64,000 nucleotides of DNA from Bacillus sp. 491mf (GCF_900112415.1 NZ_FOLV01000005.1:142162-206161); one strand, 5' to 3'. Shown: positions 40,823 to 50,792, counted from the first letter of the stretch. The notes: generated by a model not told the origin, from the letters alone. A program made the numbers and translations.

Positions 40823-43170
40823 AGACTGCATGTGGCAGTCTTCTTTTTTTTCTGTGTTTCATCATATGTCAACTTACTGCGAAACGTTCCCGTCTCCTCT
40901 CGGAAAACATAAGAAATCGCTCCTTGTTCATCGGTTCTCCACACCTCAATTCCACGCATATTTAAACGCTCTAACACTTCAATATGCGGATGTCGATAAC
41001 GGTTTTTCTCACCAACAGAAATAATGGCCTTTTTCGGCTGAACAGCATCTAAAAACGGCCCTGAAGATGACGTTTTACTTCCGTGATGTCCAACCTTTAA
41101 AACGTCTGCACGCAGCTCTGGATACCATTTTATAAAGTGTTTCTCACCTGCTTCTTCTAAATCACCGGTAAACAACCATGTTAGTCCCCCTATTTTTGTC
41201 CAAAGTACAATAGATTGGTTATTATCTTCTTTTTCTTCTCCTTTTGGTGATAATACTGAAAACACCGCCTCTCCCGCCTTCCAGCTATCTCCTTTTTCTA
41301 CAATTCGAACGGGCACATTCTTTTGCGCAGCAAGCCGTTGTATTTGTTGCTCAGGCAAAGAAAATTTTACCTTCTTCCCGAATACGACTTCTTTTACCGT
41401 AATAGATTGCATTACCTCTTGCACTGCTCCTACGTGATCCATATCTCCATGTGTCACAATTAATTTATCAATCGTGCGGACACCCTCTTTTTGTAAAAAA
41501 GGAACGAGAATATCATGCCCAACAGAAAATTCATGTTTTTTCTGCTGCCATTCTTCTTTCTTAACTGGAATTGTTCCGCCCGTATCAATTAAATACGTCC
41601 CTTGATTGTATGGAAGGCGAATTAAAATGGCGTCCCCTTGTCCGACGTCAATATAAGTAACACTTCCGTATGCATTTACATATGGAAAGGCATAGTGGCA
41701 TGTACTAAGGAGAAAAAAGCTTGATAGAAATAACAGACGATATGTTCTCCACATAAACCCTTCCCATGATATAAGAACCGTTATAATACTTATACAATAT
41801 AAAGCAACGAGAAACGGTTCGGTTTCTCCAAAGGTAAGACGTACAAACGGTAAAGCTTCGCACATTCGAAGCATCACATTCGAAACATGTATACATAGAG
41901 ACAACAAATTAGCTAACCATTGAGATATGATTGGAAGACATATGAGACATACAAGAATGACAATACAAACAGGCAAAGCAAGTAAAGATAAAAACGGGAC
42001 ATAAATCATATTAAGAAGGATACTGTAAGGAGAGACATAACCGAAGTGATAGAGTAGAATAGGTATACTTGTTAATTGAGAAATAACGGAAATGTATATA
42101 GAATTTTTCACTATACCGTTTTCGTTAGCTAGCAGACGTGATGAAGATAACAAAAGAGAAAAACTTCCAACAAATGAAAACTGGAACCCAATGTCAAATA
42201 ATACGTACGGATCATAAAAAATCATGATTATTAATGTCATACTTAAAGCATCCATCCCGGACACTCGCACTGCTCGCGTAAGGGCTCCGAATACAATAAC
42301 AGCTGCTATAGATGCCCGAACAACAGATGGCGTGGCCCCTGCCAAAAACATATATAACGGAATACAAACAAGTAGAAACATTGTTGTGCTTTCACGCGTC
42401 ATCCCAATTCGAAGTGATACAAAATAACATATTGCAGTTAACAAAACAATGTGCGATCCCGATATCGCCAATAAATGAACAAGTCCAAACTCTTGATACT
42501 GTTCTTCAACTTCAAACGTCATATATTGACGATCCCCAAACAATAAAGCATTCATAAAAGCTGCTGATTGCCCAGAAAAATTCTCTCCTATATAAGAAAC
42601 AGCTGCTTTTCGAACCGAAAATAACCAATGAACAAACGACTTATTTTTTTGCACACAATTCGAGATCGATTCCACTTCAAAAAGAGCATGAATATGCTGC
42701 TTATACAAATAATCCTTATAATTAAACGCATAAAAGTTACGAGGAGATGGTGGTTCTTTCAACTTACCAGTAAACGTACACACCATACCAGGTGTTAACT
42801 GCTTCAATTTTTCTTTTAATTCACGAGAAGGAATTTTATAAAACAACTGCACTGTTTCGTCATTATTCATTTGCAACTGGAAAGAAAGGCGATTTCCATT
42901 TATAATCGGCGTACTTTGAATGGTACCTGTTACATTTGTTTCCTGAAAAGAAAGCTTAGAATGATTTTGTGAATCTACATAGATTGCATATACATATGTA
43001 AGAACAAATACGAGGACAATCAAGAAGAGGAGCGGCAGAGAAGTACGCAAAAAACAAACTACACAATAACAGCCAAATATAAGAAGAGGAATGATAAAAA
43101 AAGAGGAATAAGCTGTTGCAATCCCAAAGATAACTGAGATTGCAACGCAAATCCATTGCCCACGCAACAC
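40819..43170 (-). CDS. comEC: ComEC/Rec2 DNA uptake channel
   Basis: A 783-residue competence protein forming the membrane channel for single-stranded DNA. N-terminal hydrophobic helices and an OB-like domain (about 65-170) precede the competence domain with many helices (about 200-480, for example FGLVHLLAISGSHIVLL). A C-terminal metallo-beta-lactamase-like nuclease domain follows (about 500-760) with YIDVGQGDAILI, VTHGDMDHVGAV and VGHHGSKTSSS. The start is GTG at 43170 with GAGGTG 5 nt upstream. The gene is intact. Confidence 0.96.
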   Translation of the reverse strand: MLRGQWICVAISVIFGIATAYSSFFIIPLLIFGCYCVVCFLRTSLPLLFLIVLVFVLTYVYAIYVDSQNHSKLSFQETNVTGTIQSTPIINGNRLSFQLQMNNDETVQLFYKIPSRELKEKLKQLTPGMVCTFTGKLKEPPSPRNFYAFNYKDYLYKQHIHALFEVESISNCVQKNKSFVHWLFSVRKAAVSYIGENFSGQSAAFMNALLFGDRQYMTFEVEEQYQEFGLVHLLAISGSHIVLLTAICYFVSLRIGMTRESTTMFLLVCIPLYMFLAGATPSVVRASIAAVIVFGALTRAVRVSGMDALSMTLIIMIFYDPYVLFDIGFQFSFVGSFSLLLSSSRLLANENGIVKNSIYISVISQLTSIPILLYHFGYVSPYSILLNMIYVPFLSLLALPVCIVILVCLICLPIISQWLANLLSLCIHVSNVMLRMCEALPFVRLTFGETEPFLVALYCISIITVLISWEGFMWRTYRLLFLSSFFLLSTCHYAFPYVNAYGSVTYIDVGQGDAILIRLPYNQGTYLIDTGGTIPVKKEEWQQKKHEFSVGHDILVPFLQKEGVRTIDKLIVTHGDMDHVGAVQEVMQSITVKEVVFGKKVKFSLPEQQIQRLAAQKNVPVRIVEKGDSWKAGEAVFSVLSPKGEEKEDNNQSIVLWTKIGGLTWLFTGDLEEAGEKHFIKWYPELRADVLKVGHHGSKTSSSGPFLDAVQPKKAIISVGEKNRYRHPHIEVLERLNMRGIEVWRTDEQGAISYVFREETGTFRSKLTYDETQKKKKTATCSL
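40823..40850 (+). terminator. Terminator of yqzM
   Basis: Short stem (agactgc / gcagtct) followed by TCTTTTTTTTTC; it lies over the 3' end of comEC, which codes on the other strand. Confidence 0.7.
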
Positions 43171-43186
43171 GTACTCACCTCACGGT

Positions 43187-43744
43187 TTATACCATATTTT
43201 TTGCTTGTTGTAATACTTGTTGCATTTGTTCTAACGTCATTTCGTCAGATTGTAACGAAGACAAAAGCTGTTTTAGCTCCTGCATTTTCTGTTGTTCTTC
43301 TAATGTTGTCACGTCAAATGCAAGAGGAACATGTTTTATTCTTACATTTGCTTGTTCAAATAACTCAAGTGCATACGGATGATTTTTATAATCTTGTGCG
43401 TAATACACGGCTGTAATACCACTTTGGATAATCGCCTTACAGCAATGTAAACATGGAAAATGGGTGACATAAATTTCTGCGCCATCCGTTTTCGCACCAA
43501 ATTTCGCGCATTGCAGCAATGCATTCATTTCTGCATGAATTGTACGCACACAATGATTATCGATCACATAACACCCTTCATCTATACAATGCACACCGCC
43601 GGCAATCGACCCATTATAGCCACCAGCAATAATCCGCTTATCACGCACGATTGTCGCGCCAACTGCAAGCCTTGTACACGTACTGCGAAGTGATAATAAA
43701 TGACTTTGTGTCATAAAATATTGATCCCAAGAAACTCGTTCCAT
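43187..43744 (-). CDS. comEB: ComE operon protein 2 (dCMP deaminase family)
   Basis: A 185-residue zinc-dependent deoxycytidylate deaminase-like protein. The motifs are TIHAEMNALLQ (His-Ala-Glu, about 102-112) and THFPCLHCCKAIIQSG (Pro-Cys-x-x-Cys, about 129-144); SIAGGVHCIDEGC is typical of dCMP deaminases. It is encoded in the comE operon but not needed for transformation in B. subtilis. GGTG at 6 nt supports the ATG at 43744 over the upstream GTG. Confidence 0.93.
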   Translation of the reverse strand: MERVSWDQYFMTQSHLLSLRSTCTRLAVGATIVRDKRIIAGGYNGSIAGGVHCIDEGCYVIDNHCVRTIHAEMNALLQCAKFGAKTDGAEIYVTHFPCLHCCKAIIQSGITAVYYAQDYKNHPYALELFEQANVRIKHVPLAFDVTTLEEQQKMQELKQLLSSLQSDEMTLEQMQQVLQQAKNMV

Positions 43745-43810
43745 TATCTTCACCTACTTTTTAATCTGCTTATAGTTTAGCGAAATAAGAAAAAAGCCGT
43801 CAATGTTTAT

Positions 43811-44410
43811 TTAGTGAACAATTATCTCATCTTTTATTTTTTCCAGTGATTTTTCACCAATTCCATCGACCTCTAATAAATCTTCTACTTTTTGAAAGGG
43901 GCCATGCTGCTCACGATACTTGATAATATTTTCTGCTTTTCTAGGACCAATGCCCGATATTTTTTCAAGCTGTTCCTTTGTCGCTATGTTTATTTGTATT
44001 TTTCCATCTGACAAAGGTGCTCCATTCGCAAGGGCTTCTCCTTTTTTGGGTACATAAATCAGCATTTGATCTTGGACAAGCTGCGCTAAATTTACTTTTG
44101 TTATATCCGCTTCTGGTAAGAAACCTCCCGCCTTTTCAACAGCATCTTTCACTCGCGCCCCGCTTTGTAATTCATATACTCCTTCATGATTTACAGCTCC
44201 TTTCGTATCAACAAGAATCGTTTTTGATTGCAATTTAGATTCCGTTCCCTTTGTTTTTTCCTTTTTTTCTTCCATTTTCGCATTCGCATTCGCTTCCACT
44301 TTCATTACCGCTTGTTTTTGTCCATCTTTTGTTTGCCATAAAAATAAAATAATGACAATACCAATTGCTGCAAATAAAACGAACCACTTTCTTGGCAAAT
44401 TCATCATCAT
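43811..44410 (-). CDS. comEA: ComEA DNA receptor
   Basis: A 199-residue membrane-anchored receptor for double-stranded DNA uptake. One N-terminal transmembrane helix (about 9-26), a Lys/Glu-rich linker, a SLBB/OB domain (about 60-125, VDTKGAVNHEGVYELQSGARVKDAVEKAGGF) and a C-terminal helix-hairpin-helix DNA-binding domain (KINIATKEQLEKISGIGPRKAENIIKYREQHGPFQKVEDLLEVDGIGEKSLEKI). Three consecutive ATG codons make the start uncertain by two residues. It is divergent from comER. Confidence 0.95.
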   Translation of the reverse strand: MMMNLPRKWFVLFAAIGIVIILFLWQTKDGQKQAVMKVEANANAKMEEKKEKTKGTESKLQSKTILVDTKGAVNHEGVYELQSGARVKDAVEKAGGFLPEADITKVNLAQLVQDQMLIYVPKKGEALANGAPLSDGKIQINIATKEQLEKISGIGPRKAENIIKYREQHGPFQKVEDLLEVDGIGEKSLEKIKDEIIVH

Positions 44411-44489
44411 TTTGCACCTCTAATTCATAAATTCAAAATAAACTTCATATTGTTTAGGAGAAAGATGTTACGAAGGAGGGGATGAAACA

Positions 44490-45314
44490 TTGAACATAGG
44501 AATAATAGGAACAGGGAATATGGGGAATATACTTATTGATGCATGCATCGAAGCCCGCGCTGTCAAACCTTCGTGTCTTACTATTATTAATCGTACTTTC
44601 GCAAAAGCATATCATATAAAAGAGAAGTATCCTTCAATTCATATAGCCAAAACAATTCAAGAAGTAATCGGACGTTCTGAACTGATTTTTATTTGTGTAA
44701 AACCATTAGACATACATCCTATTTTGACAAAGCATGCTTCAATTCTTACTAACGATAAATGTCTAATCTCCATTACAAGTCCCATATCTACTGAACAATT
44801 AGAAACGATCGTTTCTTGTCATGTTGCTCGTATGATTCCAAGTATTACAAATCGCGCATTAGCCGGGGTCTCTCTATGCACATTCGGGAAAAACTGCTCG
44901 CAAGAATGGCAAAAGCAGATACTGAACTTGTTTCAAAAAATCTCTAAACCTACCATCATTGATGAAAATATCACAAGAGTAGCATCCGATATCGCAAGCT
45001 GCGGCCCGGCATTTTTCAGCTACTTATTACAACGTTTTATTGACGCATCTGTAGAGGAAACAAATATTACACGTGAAGAAGCTACAGTTTTAACGAGTGA
45101 AATGATTATTGGAATGGGGAAACTGCTAGAAAAACAAATTTTCACCTTGCCGACTTTACAGGAAAAAGTTTGTGTAAAAGGAGGAATTACAGGCGAAGGG
45201 ATTCGCGTTTTAGAAGAACATATTGGAGATACATTTAACAAGGTGTTAAAACGAACACATGAAAAATACGAAGAGGATGTAGAGCACATCGAACAGCAAT
45301 TTCATAAACATTAA
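44490..45314 (+). CDS. comER: ComER, late competence protein (pyrroline-5-carboxylate reductase family)
   Basis: A 274-residue protein with an N-terminal Rossmann site (NIGIIGTGNMGNIL) and a C-terminal P5C reductase dimerisation domain (ASDIASCGPAFFSYLLQRFIDASVEE ... VCVKGGITGEGIRVLEEH). It is transcribed away from the comE operon, as in B. subtilis, where it is dispensable for competence; in B. cereus it has been linked to sporulation and biofilm. The start is TTG at 44490 after GGAGGGG. The catalytic role is unproven. Confidence 0.92.
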   Translation: MNIGIIGTGNMGNILIDACIEARAVKPSCLTIINRTFAKAYHIKEKYPSIHIAKTIQEVIGRSELIFICVKPLDIHPILTKHASILTNDKCLISITSPISTEQLETIVSCHVARMIPSITNRALAGVSLCTFGKNCSQEWQKQILNLFQKISKPTIIDENITRVASDIASCGPAFFSYLLQRFIDASVEETNITREEATVLTSEMIIGMGKLLEKQIFTLPTLQEKVCVKGGITGEGIRVLEEHIGDTFNKVLKRTHEKYEEDVEHIEQQFHKH

Positions 45315-45379
45315 TATATCTTTTACGACAAAAACAACTATATTCCTTCATAAAGCATTTTATTTTTTACTATTTAATA

Positions 45380-45409
45380 AAAAAAAGCAACCATTCGGTT
45401 GCTTTTTTT
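45380..45409. terminator. Bidirectional terminator between comER and yqeM
   Basis: 13-bp perfect stem (aaaaaaagcaacc / ggttgcttttttt) with an ATTC loop; T-runs on both strands. Confidence 0.85.
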
Positions 45410-45410
45410 A

Positions 45411-46160
45411 TTATGCATTCTTTGTAGCCACAAAGAAAATTCGCTCTGTTTGTTCTGTGACTTCCATTCTTTCAAAGTCTCCCGTTACACGAAGAACGGT
45501 AAAACCAGCTGCTTCAAGCCAATTTGTCAGCTCCTCAACAGGATATGTACGCTGCATATGCAATTCATCAAATCGATGATACACATCTTCTTCTTCATCT
45601 CGTACAAAAAATGTCAAATCATGCTCCACACTGTTTGGCACCTCACCTGGGAAACAGTTCCAAATAAGCGAGATTTCATCTTCATTCATTGTGTACGTTT
45701 CATTTTGAAATACGTGATGAATTTTATAAAGAGAGTGCACATCAAATAAAAACAAACCATCTGGGCGCAAATGATGATACACACGTCGAAATGTCTCTCG
45801 AATGCCCTCTTCTTCTAGTACATAATTTAAAGAATCACAAAAAATTGTTACACAATCGAACTCGCCTGGAACATCTAACTCACGCATATCTTGTTGATAA
45901 AAAGGAATAAATTGTCCTTCTTCACCTAACTTTTGCTGAGCAATTGTTAACATTTCTTCTGATAAATCTACTCCTATTACATCGTATCCTTTTTGTACAA
46001 GAGGTAACGTAACATTCCCCGTTCCGCAAGCTACATCAAGAATTTTCGCATCTGTTTTACCAATTTGCTCCAAGCTTTGTTCCGTAAATTCTACCCATTT
46101 TTCATATGGGACATCATTCATTAGCTCATCGTATAACAATGCAAATTGTTCGTATCTCAT
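45411..46160 (-). CDS. yqeM: SAM-dependent methyltransferase YqeM
   Basis: A 249-residue class I methyltransferase. Motif I is ILDVACGTGNVTLPLVQKG (about 42-60), followed by GVDLSEEMLTIAQ, FIPFYQQDMRELDVPGEFDCVTIFCDSLNYV and a RlmA/UbiE-like core. The substrate is unknown. The ATG at 46160 overlaps the rsfS stop (ATGA); codons upstream of it lie inside rsfS and are not used. It is last in nadD-yqeK-rsfS-yqeM. Confidence 0.9.
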   Translation of the reverse strand: MRYEQFALLYDELMNDVPYEKWVEFTEQSLEQIGKTDAKILDVACGTGNVTLPLVQKGYDVIGVDLSEEMLTIAQQKLGEEGQFIPFYQQDMRELDVPGEFDCVTIFCDSLNYVLEEEGIRETFRRVYHHLRPDGLFLFDVHSLYKIHHVFQNETYTMNEDEISLIWNCFPGEVPNSVEHDLTFFVRDEEEDVYHRFDELHMQRTYPVEELTNWLEAAGFTVLRVTGDFERMEVTEQTERIFFVATKNA

Positions 46161-46513
46161 TGCCCTAACTCTTCTGTAACATCTTCGCGCGGTACATCGC
46201 CCCAAAGACGTTCTAAATTATAATAACCACGCTCATCTTTATGGAATACGTGTACAACAACATCACCAAGATCAACTAGTACCCAACGCGCCTCTTCAAA
46301 GCCTTCCATGCGTTTTACATCGATCTGTGCTTCATGCGCTTGTGCTTTAACTTCACGAGCAATTGCCTGCACTTGTTTATCAGAGTTACCATGACAAATT
46401 ACAAAATAATCAGCAAGTGGGGAAATCCCTTGCATATTCAACACAACAATATCTTCTGCTCTTTTATCATCAGCTGCTCGCGCTGCCAATATTAATAATT
46501 CTCTGTCCTTCAT
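46157..46513 (-). CDS. rsfS: Ribosomal silencing factor RsfS
   Basis: A 118-residue Iojap/RsfS protein (YqeL) that binds L14 and blocks subunit joining in starved cells. Signatures are DKRAEDIVVLNMQGISPLADYFVICHGNSDKQVQAIA and VLVDLGDVVVHVFHKDERGYYNLERLWGD. It overlaps both neighbours by 4 nt (ATGA), so the yqeK-rsfS-yqeM genes are translationally coupled. Confidence 0.97.
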   Translation of the reverse strand: MKDRELLILAARAADDKRAEDIVVLNMQGISPLADYFVICHGNSDKQVQAIAREVKAQAHEAQIDVKRMEGFEEARWVLVDLGDVVVHVFHKDERGYYNLERLWGDVPREDVTEELGQ

Positions 46514-47079
46514 TTCGTAAGGTCCTCCTTAATGACTGCATTATACGTTTGAAATGTTAATGGATAAATCGTTTGATTCTTTTCCATTAAAAATTGTATC
46601 GTATGCTTTAAAGCATATAATAGTGCTTGATTGAGATCTTCTCGCGCTAACTTCCGTGCTTCTTCAACACCTGGAAACTTACGATTAGGTTCAATATAAT
46701 CCGCCACGTAAATCACTTTATCAAGCATTGTCATCTGTTCATGTCCACTCGTATGATACGTAATAGCTTGTAGTATGTCAGCATCTGTAATACCGACTTC
46801 TCGTTCTACTAAATATGCCCCGACCGGCGCATGCCATAATTCTTTATTATAAAGCAATAAATCTTTTGGAAAATTTTCTCGCTTAATAATCTCTTCCATT
46901 TCTGAAACTGGTCTACACTTTGCATAATCGTGAAAAATCGCTGCCATTTCCGCTTTTTTTTCATCAACACCATATTGCTTTGCAAGTTCAATAGCCGTTT
47001 CCATAACACCAATTGTATGAATATAACGCTTGTCACGCATTTGTTGTTTTACAATTTCAAGTGCCCGTTTTCGGTCCAT
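46510..47079 (-). CDS. yqeK: YqeK family HD-domain hydrolase (Ap4A hydrolase)
   Basis: A 189-residue HD-superfamily phosphohydrolase. The metal ligands are in [19 protein letters not shown] and [11 protein letters not shown] (His-Asp, about 58-68), plus YHTSGHEQM and [21 protein letters not shown]. Family members symmetrically cleave diadenosine tetraphosphate. The ATG at 47079 is chosen because AGAGG is about 10 nt upstream and the conserved protein starts [13 protein letters not shown]. It overlaps the nadD end by 23 nt. Confidence 0.93.
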   Translation of the reverse strand: MDRKRALEIVKQQMRDKRYIHTIGVMETAIELAKQYGVDEKKAEMAAIFHDYAKCRPVSEMEEIIKRENFPKDLLLYNKELWHAPVGAYLVEREVGITDADILQAITYHTSGHEQMTMLDKVIYVADYIEPNRKFPGVEEARKLAREDLNQALLYALKHTIQFLMEKNQTIYPLTFQTYNAVIKEDLTK

Positions 47080-47638
47080 ATAGCCCATTCCTCTCAATAT
47101 ATTCCTGTACCCCTTTTGGAAGCAAATATTTGCATGTCTTCTTCTTTGTAAAACGTTCACGCAGAAGCGAAGAAGAAATAGCAAATTCCGGAATTTCCAC
47201 CGTTACAATATCATAAGGCGTAGAAAGTGTATAACCAGGACGAGCAACACCGACAAACGTAACAATCTTTAACAATTCATCAATGTTATACCATTTTGGT
47301 AAATACTCCACCATATCCCCGCCAATAATAAAATAAAATTGAACGTTTTGATGCGCCCTTGTCAATTGTAACATAGTATCATATGTGTAAGACGGACCTT
47401 CACGTTCTAGCTCCGCTAAACAAATAGAGAAATGCTTGTCTTGTTCAACTGCTAAATGAATCATTTCTAAACGATTACGTACACTTGTAACTTTCTTATC
47501 TCGTTTATGAGGGGGGATTTGATTTGGTAAAAACCAAACCTCATCAAGCCCCAATGCATCATACACTTCATTTGCAATTAACAAATGTCCATTATGAGGT
47601 GGGTCAAATGTCCCGCCAATAATCCCGATTCGCTTCAA
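47057..47638 (-). CDS. nadD: Nicotinate-nucleotide adenylyltransferase
   Basis: A 193-residue NaMN adenylyltransferase making deamido-NAD. The nucleotidyl-transfer motifs are [15 protein letters not shown] (about 8-22) and [10 protein letters not shown] (about 153-162, the ISSTxxR motif), with [10 protein letters not shown] between. The start is TTG at 47638 with AAAGGGG 8 nt upstream. It heads the nadD-yqeK-rsfS-yqeM operon. Confidence 0.96.
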   Translation of the reverse strand: MKRIGIIGGTFDPPHNGHLLIANEVYDALGLDEVWFLPNQIPPHKRDKKVTSVRNRLEMIHLAVEQDKHFSICLAELEREGPSYTYDTMLQLTRAHQNVQFYFIIGGDMVEYLPKWYNIDELLKIVTFVGVARPGYTLSTPYDIVTVEIPEFAISSSLLRERFTKKKTCKYLLPKGVQEYIERNGLYGPKTGT

Positions 47639-47689
47639 AGAAAACGCCCCTTTACCTCGTCCTTATAGGTGATCATTCTCATTAATGAA

Positions 47690-47745
47690 AAACGAGGTAC
47701 CTATACGAACTCGATTGGTTCAACTAACTTTTAGAAATCGTTACT
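47690..47745 (-). repeat. Family B structured repeat, partial copy
   Basis: Minus strand TTTCTAAAAGTTAGTTGAACCAATCGAG matches the 3' half of the family at 20309-20365. A GAGGTACCT-rich segment with an imperfect inverted repeat follows toward nadD. It lies between yhbY and nadD. Confidence 0.5.
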
Positions 47746-48040
47746 TTGTTTTTGGTAATACAATACGTTTATTTTCTCTTGATTCTTTATATAAGACGAT
47801 TGTACCTCCGATTACTTGTACAAGTTCAGCTTTTGCACCTTGCGCAACCTCTTCTGCTACTTCATGACGATCAAATTCGCAGTTTTGTAGTACGCTAACC
47901 TTTATCAACTCGCGTACTTCTAGCGCTTCTGCAATTTGTTTTACCATATTTTCATTTACGCCGCCTTTACCAACTTGAAAAATTGGTGTTAAATGATGCG
48001 CCTCTGCACGTAAAAATCGTTTTTGTTTTCCTGTTAACAT
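47741..48040 (-). CDS. yhbY: CRM-domain RNA-binding protein YhbY/YqeI
   Basis: A 99-residue single CRM-domain protein associated with pre-50S ribosomes. It opens LTGKQKRFLRAEAHHLTPIFQVGKGGVNENM, includes the GxxG-type loop (GKGG), and continues with RELIKVSVLQNCE and VQVIGGTIVLYKESRENKRIVLP. The ATG at 48040 has GGAGGC 7 nt upstream; the five codons before it overlap the aroE end and are not counted. Confidence 0.95.
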   Translation of the reverse strand: MLTGKQKRFLRAEAHHLTPIFQVGKGGVNENMVKQIAEALEVRELIKVSVLQNCEFDRHEVAEEVAQGAKAELVQVIGGTIVLYKESRENKRIVLPKTK

Positions 48041-48044
48041 GTAT

Positions 48045-48878
48045 TTAGCCTCCAAGCTTTTTCATTACTATTTGTTTCATTCGTTCTATATTCGGCAATC
48101 GTCCCGTCCAAATTTCAAATGCAAGTGCGCCTTGAAAGACAAACATATCAATGCCATTTTGTACAATCGCTCCATGCTCCTTCGCGCAATGCAATAACTT
48201 CGTTTCAAACGGATTATAAATAATATCAGATACAATGCTTCCTTTTTTCAAATTTTGAATGCAAAGCGGTGTATCTTCTACATGAGGATGCATCCCTACC
48301 GTCGTTGTATGGATGATAATATCATACAATGCTTGTTTATCTGTTGCTTCTTCTAAGGAAAGCGCCAAAGACACGACTTCACTTCTGCAATCTGCAATAA
48401 GCTGCTCTGCTTTCCTGACTGTACGATTGGCAATGTCAATCTCTTTCACACCAGCATCTGCAAGTGAATAATAAATCGCACGACACGCACCGCCAGCTCC
48501 AAGCAGTAAGATACGTTTGTTCGTCAATGGCTCTTTACTAATAGATTGCAATGAACGAACATACCCTATTCCGTCTGTATTATAGCCAATTAATTTTCCT
48601 TCTTTATGAAGCACTGTATTGACCGCACCAATTTGCTTTGCCAAAGGATCAATTTCGTCTAAATGCTGCATAACCGAAACTTTGTGCGGCGTTGTCACAT
48701 TAAATCCAACAACTCCAAGTGCCTTCAATCCTTTCACCGCTTCGTCTAATTCACTCTCTTGAACAAGAAAAGCATGATAATGCGCATCCATCTCTAAATG
48801 AGCAAATGCATCATTATGCATAAGCGGTGATAAGGAATGTCCAATTGGATTTCCAATTACACCATATAATTGTTTCAT
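48045..48878 (-). CDS. aroE: Shikimate dehydrogenase (NADP+)
   Basis: A 277-residue enzyme of the shikimate pathway, reducing 3-dehydroshikimate. Substrate site [17 protein letters not shown] (about 8-24) and the catalytic lysine in [13 protein letters not shown] (about 58-70). The NADP site is [21 protein letters not shown] (about 123-143) with the following [24 protein letters not shown] is the C-terminal signature. It is 4 bp upstream of yhbY and 14 bp downstream of yqeH. Confidence 0.97.
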   Translation of the reverse strand: MKQLYGVIGNPIGHSLSPLMHNDAFAHLEMDAHYHAFLVQESELDEAVKGLKALGVVGFNVTTPHKVSVMQHLDEIDPLAKQIGAVNTVLHKEGKLIGYNTDGIGYVRSLQSISKEPLTNKRILLLGAGGACRAIYYSLADAGVKEIDIANRTVRKAEQLIADCRSEVVSLALSLEEATDKQALYDIIIHTTTVGMHPHVEDTPLCIQNLKKGSIVSDIIYNPFETKLLHCAKEHGAIVQNGIDMFVFQGALAFEIWTGRLPNIERMKQIVMKKLGG

Positions 48879-48892
48879 AAGTCCTCACCACT

Positions 48893-49999
48893 TTAAATTA
48901 ATGATCTACGTAATGAAACACTAACTCCTTTTGGTACATGCGCTGCAATTTTCGCACCAGCCTCATTCACTGTCACCCATCCTAAACCTGAAAATACAAC
49001 ATCTGTTTTCGGTTCATGAATGGTAAACTCATACTTCACAAGCTCAGGCATGTTTTCAAGTTCTTCTGGTGTTGGCGGGTTTAACATTTCCCCGGCATGC
49101 TTTTCGTACAATGCATCTGCTTTTTCAAGCTTCGTACGATGAATCGTAAGACGATTAGATAAATGACAAGTAAACGAACGACGACCACCACTTATATAAT
49201 CAAGTCGTGCAAGTCCACCGAAGAATAATGTTTGTTCTTCATTCAATTGGAAGACCATCGGCTTAATTTCTTTTGTTGGCGTAATTATTTTTAAGCTTTG
49301 TTTCCCAACGTAATGCGCCATTTGATGATGATTAATAATACCTGGTGTATCATATAAAGATGAAGTTTCATCAAGCGGAATATCAATTAAGTCTAGCGTT
49401 GTACCTGGGAAATGTGATGTCGTAATGACATTTTCTGTCTCCTCGCTAAACGTTTTAATAATACGGTTAATAAACGTTGATTTTCCGACATTTGTACATC
49501 CAACAACATACACATCTTTTCCATCACGGTATTGTTCAATTGCGCTCGCAAGCTCTTCAATACCTTGACCTTTTGCAGCACTAATTAAGAAAACATCTTC
49601 CGGCTTTAAACCAAGTTGCTTTGCACTATAGCGCATCCAATGTGTAAGCTTTTCCTGTTTTACTGATTTTGGAATTAAATCAGCTTTGTTTCCAACAAGA
49701 AGTACTTTATTATTCCCAACAAAGCGATGCAGGCCAGGGAGCCAACTTCCACTAAAATCAAAAATGTCAACAATCTTAACAACTAATGCATCAGATTGTC
49801 CAATTCCATTTAAAATGCGTAAAAAATCATCGTCTGTTAATGACACATCTTGAATTTCATTGTAATGCTTTAAACGGAAACAACGCTGACAAATGATACT
49901 TTCTTTCTCTAACGAGGAAGCAGGTGCATAACCTACTTCATTTTTATTTTCTGTTTGGATGCCAACTCCGCACCCAATACATTTAAATGTCTCAGTCAA
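48893..49999 (-). CDS. yqeH: Ribosome biogenesis GTPase YqeH
   Basis: A 368-residue circularly permuted GTPase needed for 30S assembly. An N-terminal treble-clef zinc finger (CIGCGVGIQ ... CQRCFRLKHYNE, about 7-46) precedes the permuted G domain: G4 NKADLIPKS (about 107), G1 VGCTNVGKSTFINRI (about 167-181), TTSHFPGTTLD (G2) and DTPGI (G3, about 216). A C-terminal domain follows. The start is TTG at 49999 after GGGAGG. It overlaps nothing but sits 3 bp after yqeG. Confidence 0.96.
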   Translation of the reverse strand: MTETFKCIGCGVGIQTENKNEVGYAPASSLEKESIICQRCFRLKHYNEIQDVSLTDDDFLRILNGIGQSDALVVKIVDIFDFSGSWLPGLHRFVGNNKVLLVGNKADLIPKSVKQEKLTHWMRYSAKQLGLKPEDVFLISAAKGQGIEELASAIEQYRDGKDVYVVGCTNVGKSTFINRIIKTFSEETENVITTSHFPGTTLDLIDIPLDETSSLYDTPGIINHHQMAHYVGKQSLKIITPTKEIKPMVFQLNEEQTLFFGGLARLDYISGGRRSFTCHLSNRLTIHRTKLEKADALYEKHAGEMLNPPTPEELENMPELVKYEFTIHEPKTDVVFSGLGWVTVNEAGAKIAAHVPKGVSVSLRRSLI

Positions 50000-50002
50000 A
50001 CT

Positions 50003-50515
50003 TTATTCCTCCCAATTAATTAGACCTTTTTTCTTCATACTACGCATAATTCTACGCTCAATTTTTCGATTAAAACGAGTCATAAGTCCATCTGTTTTTG
50101 CAACTGGAACAACTAAAATCGTGTGCAGTCCAACACGATTACCTCCAAGTACATCTGTTAATACTTGATCCCCAATTACAACTACTTCTTCGGCACGCAA
50201 ACTCATTTTCGTTAGCGCTCGTTTAAAAGCACGAACAAGCGGCTTACGTGCACTATGAATAAACGGAATACCAAGTGGATCAGCAAAATCTTTTACACGT
50301 TGTTCGTTATTATTCGAAACAACTGTCACTTGAATGCCGTGTTCCTTCATTTTCGCAAACCATTCTTCCAATTGCGGGGTCGCATTCGGACGATCCCATT
50401 CAATCAAGGTATTATCTAAATCAGTAATGATTCCTTTTATACCTCGATTTTTCAATTCTTCAGGTTGAATATGATACACATTTTTCACGTATTCATTCGG
50501 TAAAAATAAACTCAA
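50003..50515 (-). CDS. yqeG: HAD-IIIA family phosphatase YqeG
   Basis: A 170-residue HAD phosphatase. Motif I is GIITDLDNTLIEW (about 29-41), motif II VTVVSNNNE (about 59), the conserved lysine region ARKPLVRAFKRALTKM, and motif III VVIGDQVLTDVLGGNRVGLHTILV (about 115-138). Family members dephosphorylate phosphatidylglycerophosphate or small phosphates; the substrate here is not shown. TTG start with GAGGTG upstream. It leads yqeG-yqeH-aroE-yhbY. Confidence 0.94.
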   Translation of the reverse strand: MSLFLPNEYVKNVYHIQPEELKNRGIKGIITDLDNTLIEWDRPNATPQLEEWFAKMKEHGIQVTVVSNNNEQRVKDFADPLGIPFIHSARKPLVRAFKRALTKMSLRAEEVVVIGDQVLTDVLGGNRVGLHTILVVPVAKTDGLMTRFNRKIERRIMRSMKKKGLINWEE

Positions 50516-50615
50516 TTTCTTTCACCTCTTTGAGGAGTTTTATATAGTTCAGCTAAAAGCTACTATCTGCTAAAATTGGATAAAATTTTTCGACAGCATT
50601 TTTCGATTATACATC

Positions 50616-50715
50616 TGTGGATAAACTTGTACACAATTTTCCTCTTGTTATATTCAGCAAATTCGAAAATTATCAACAATTCTTACACATTTTATCCACG
50701 GCAGAATGTGGATAA
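50616..50715. promoter_or_regulatory. DnaA-box cluster upstream of sda
   Basis: Two perfect DnaA boxes (TGTGGATAA at 50616-50624 and 50707-50715) and two 8-of-9 matches (TTATCAACA at 50670-50678, TTATCCACG at 50692-50700) fall within 100 bp in the yqeG-sda space (277 bp). In B. subtilis DnaA controls sda transcription in response to replication state, and the same layout is seen here. Confidence 0.85.
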
Positions 50716-50792
50716 CCAACAGATTGTGACATAAGACAATTTTTGGTACATTAAATGAGACAAATTTCCTTTTTCGCAGGAGGTGAACCGCC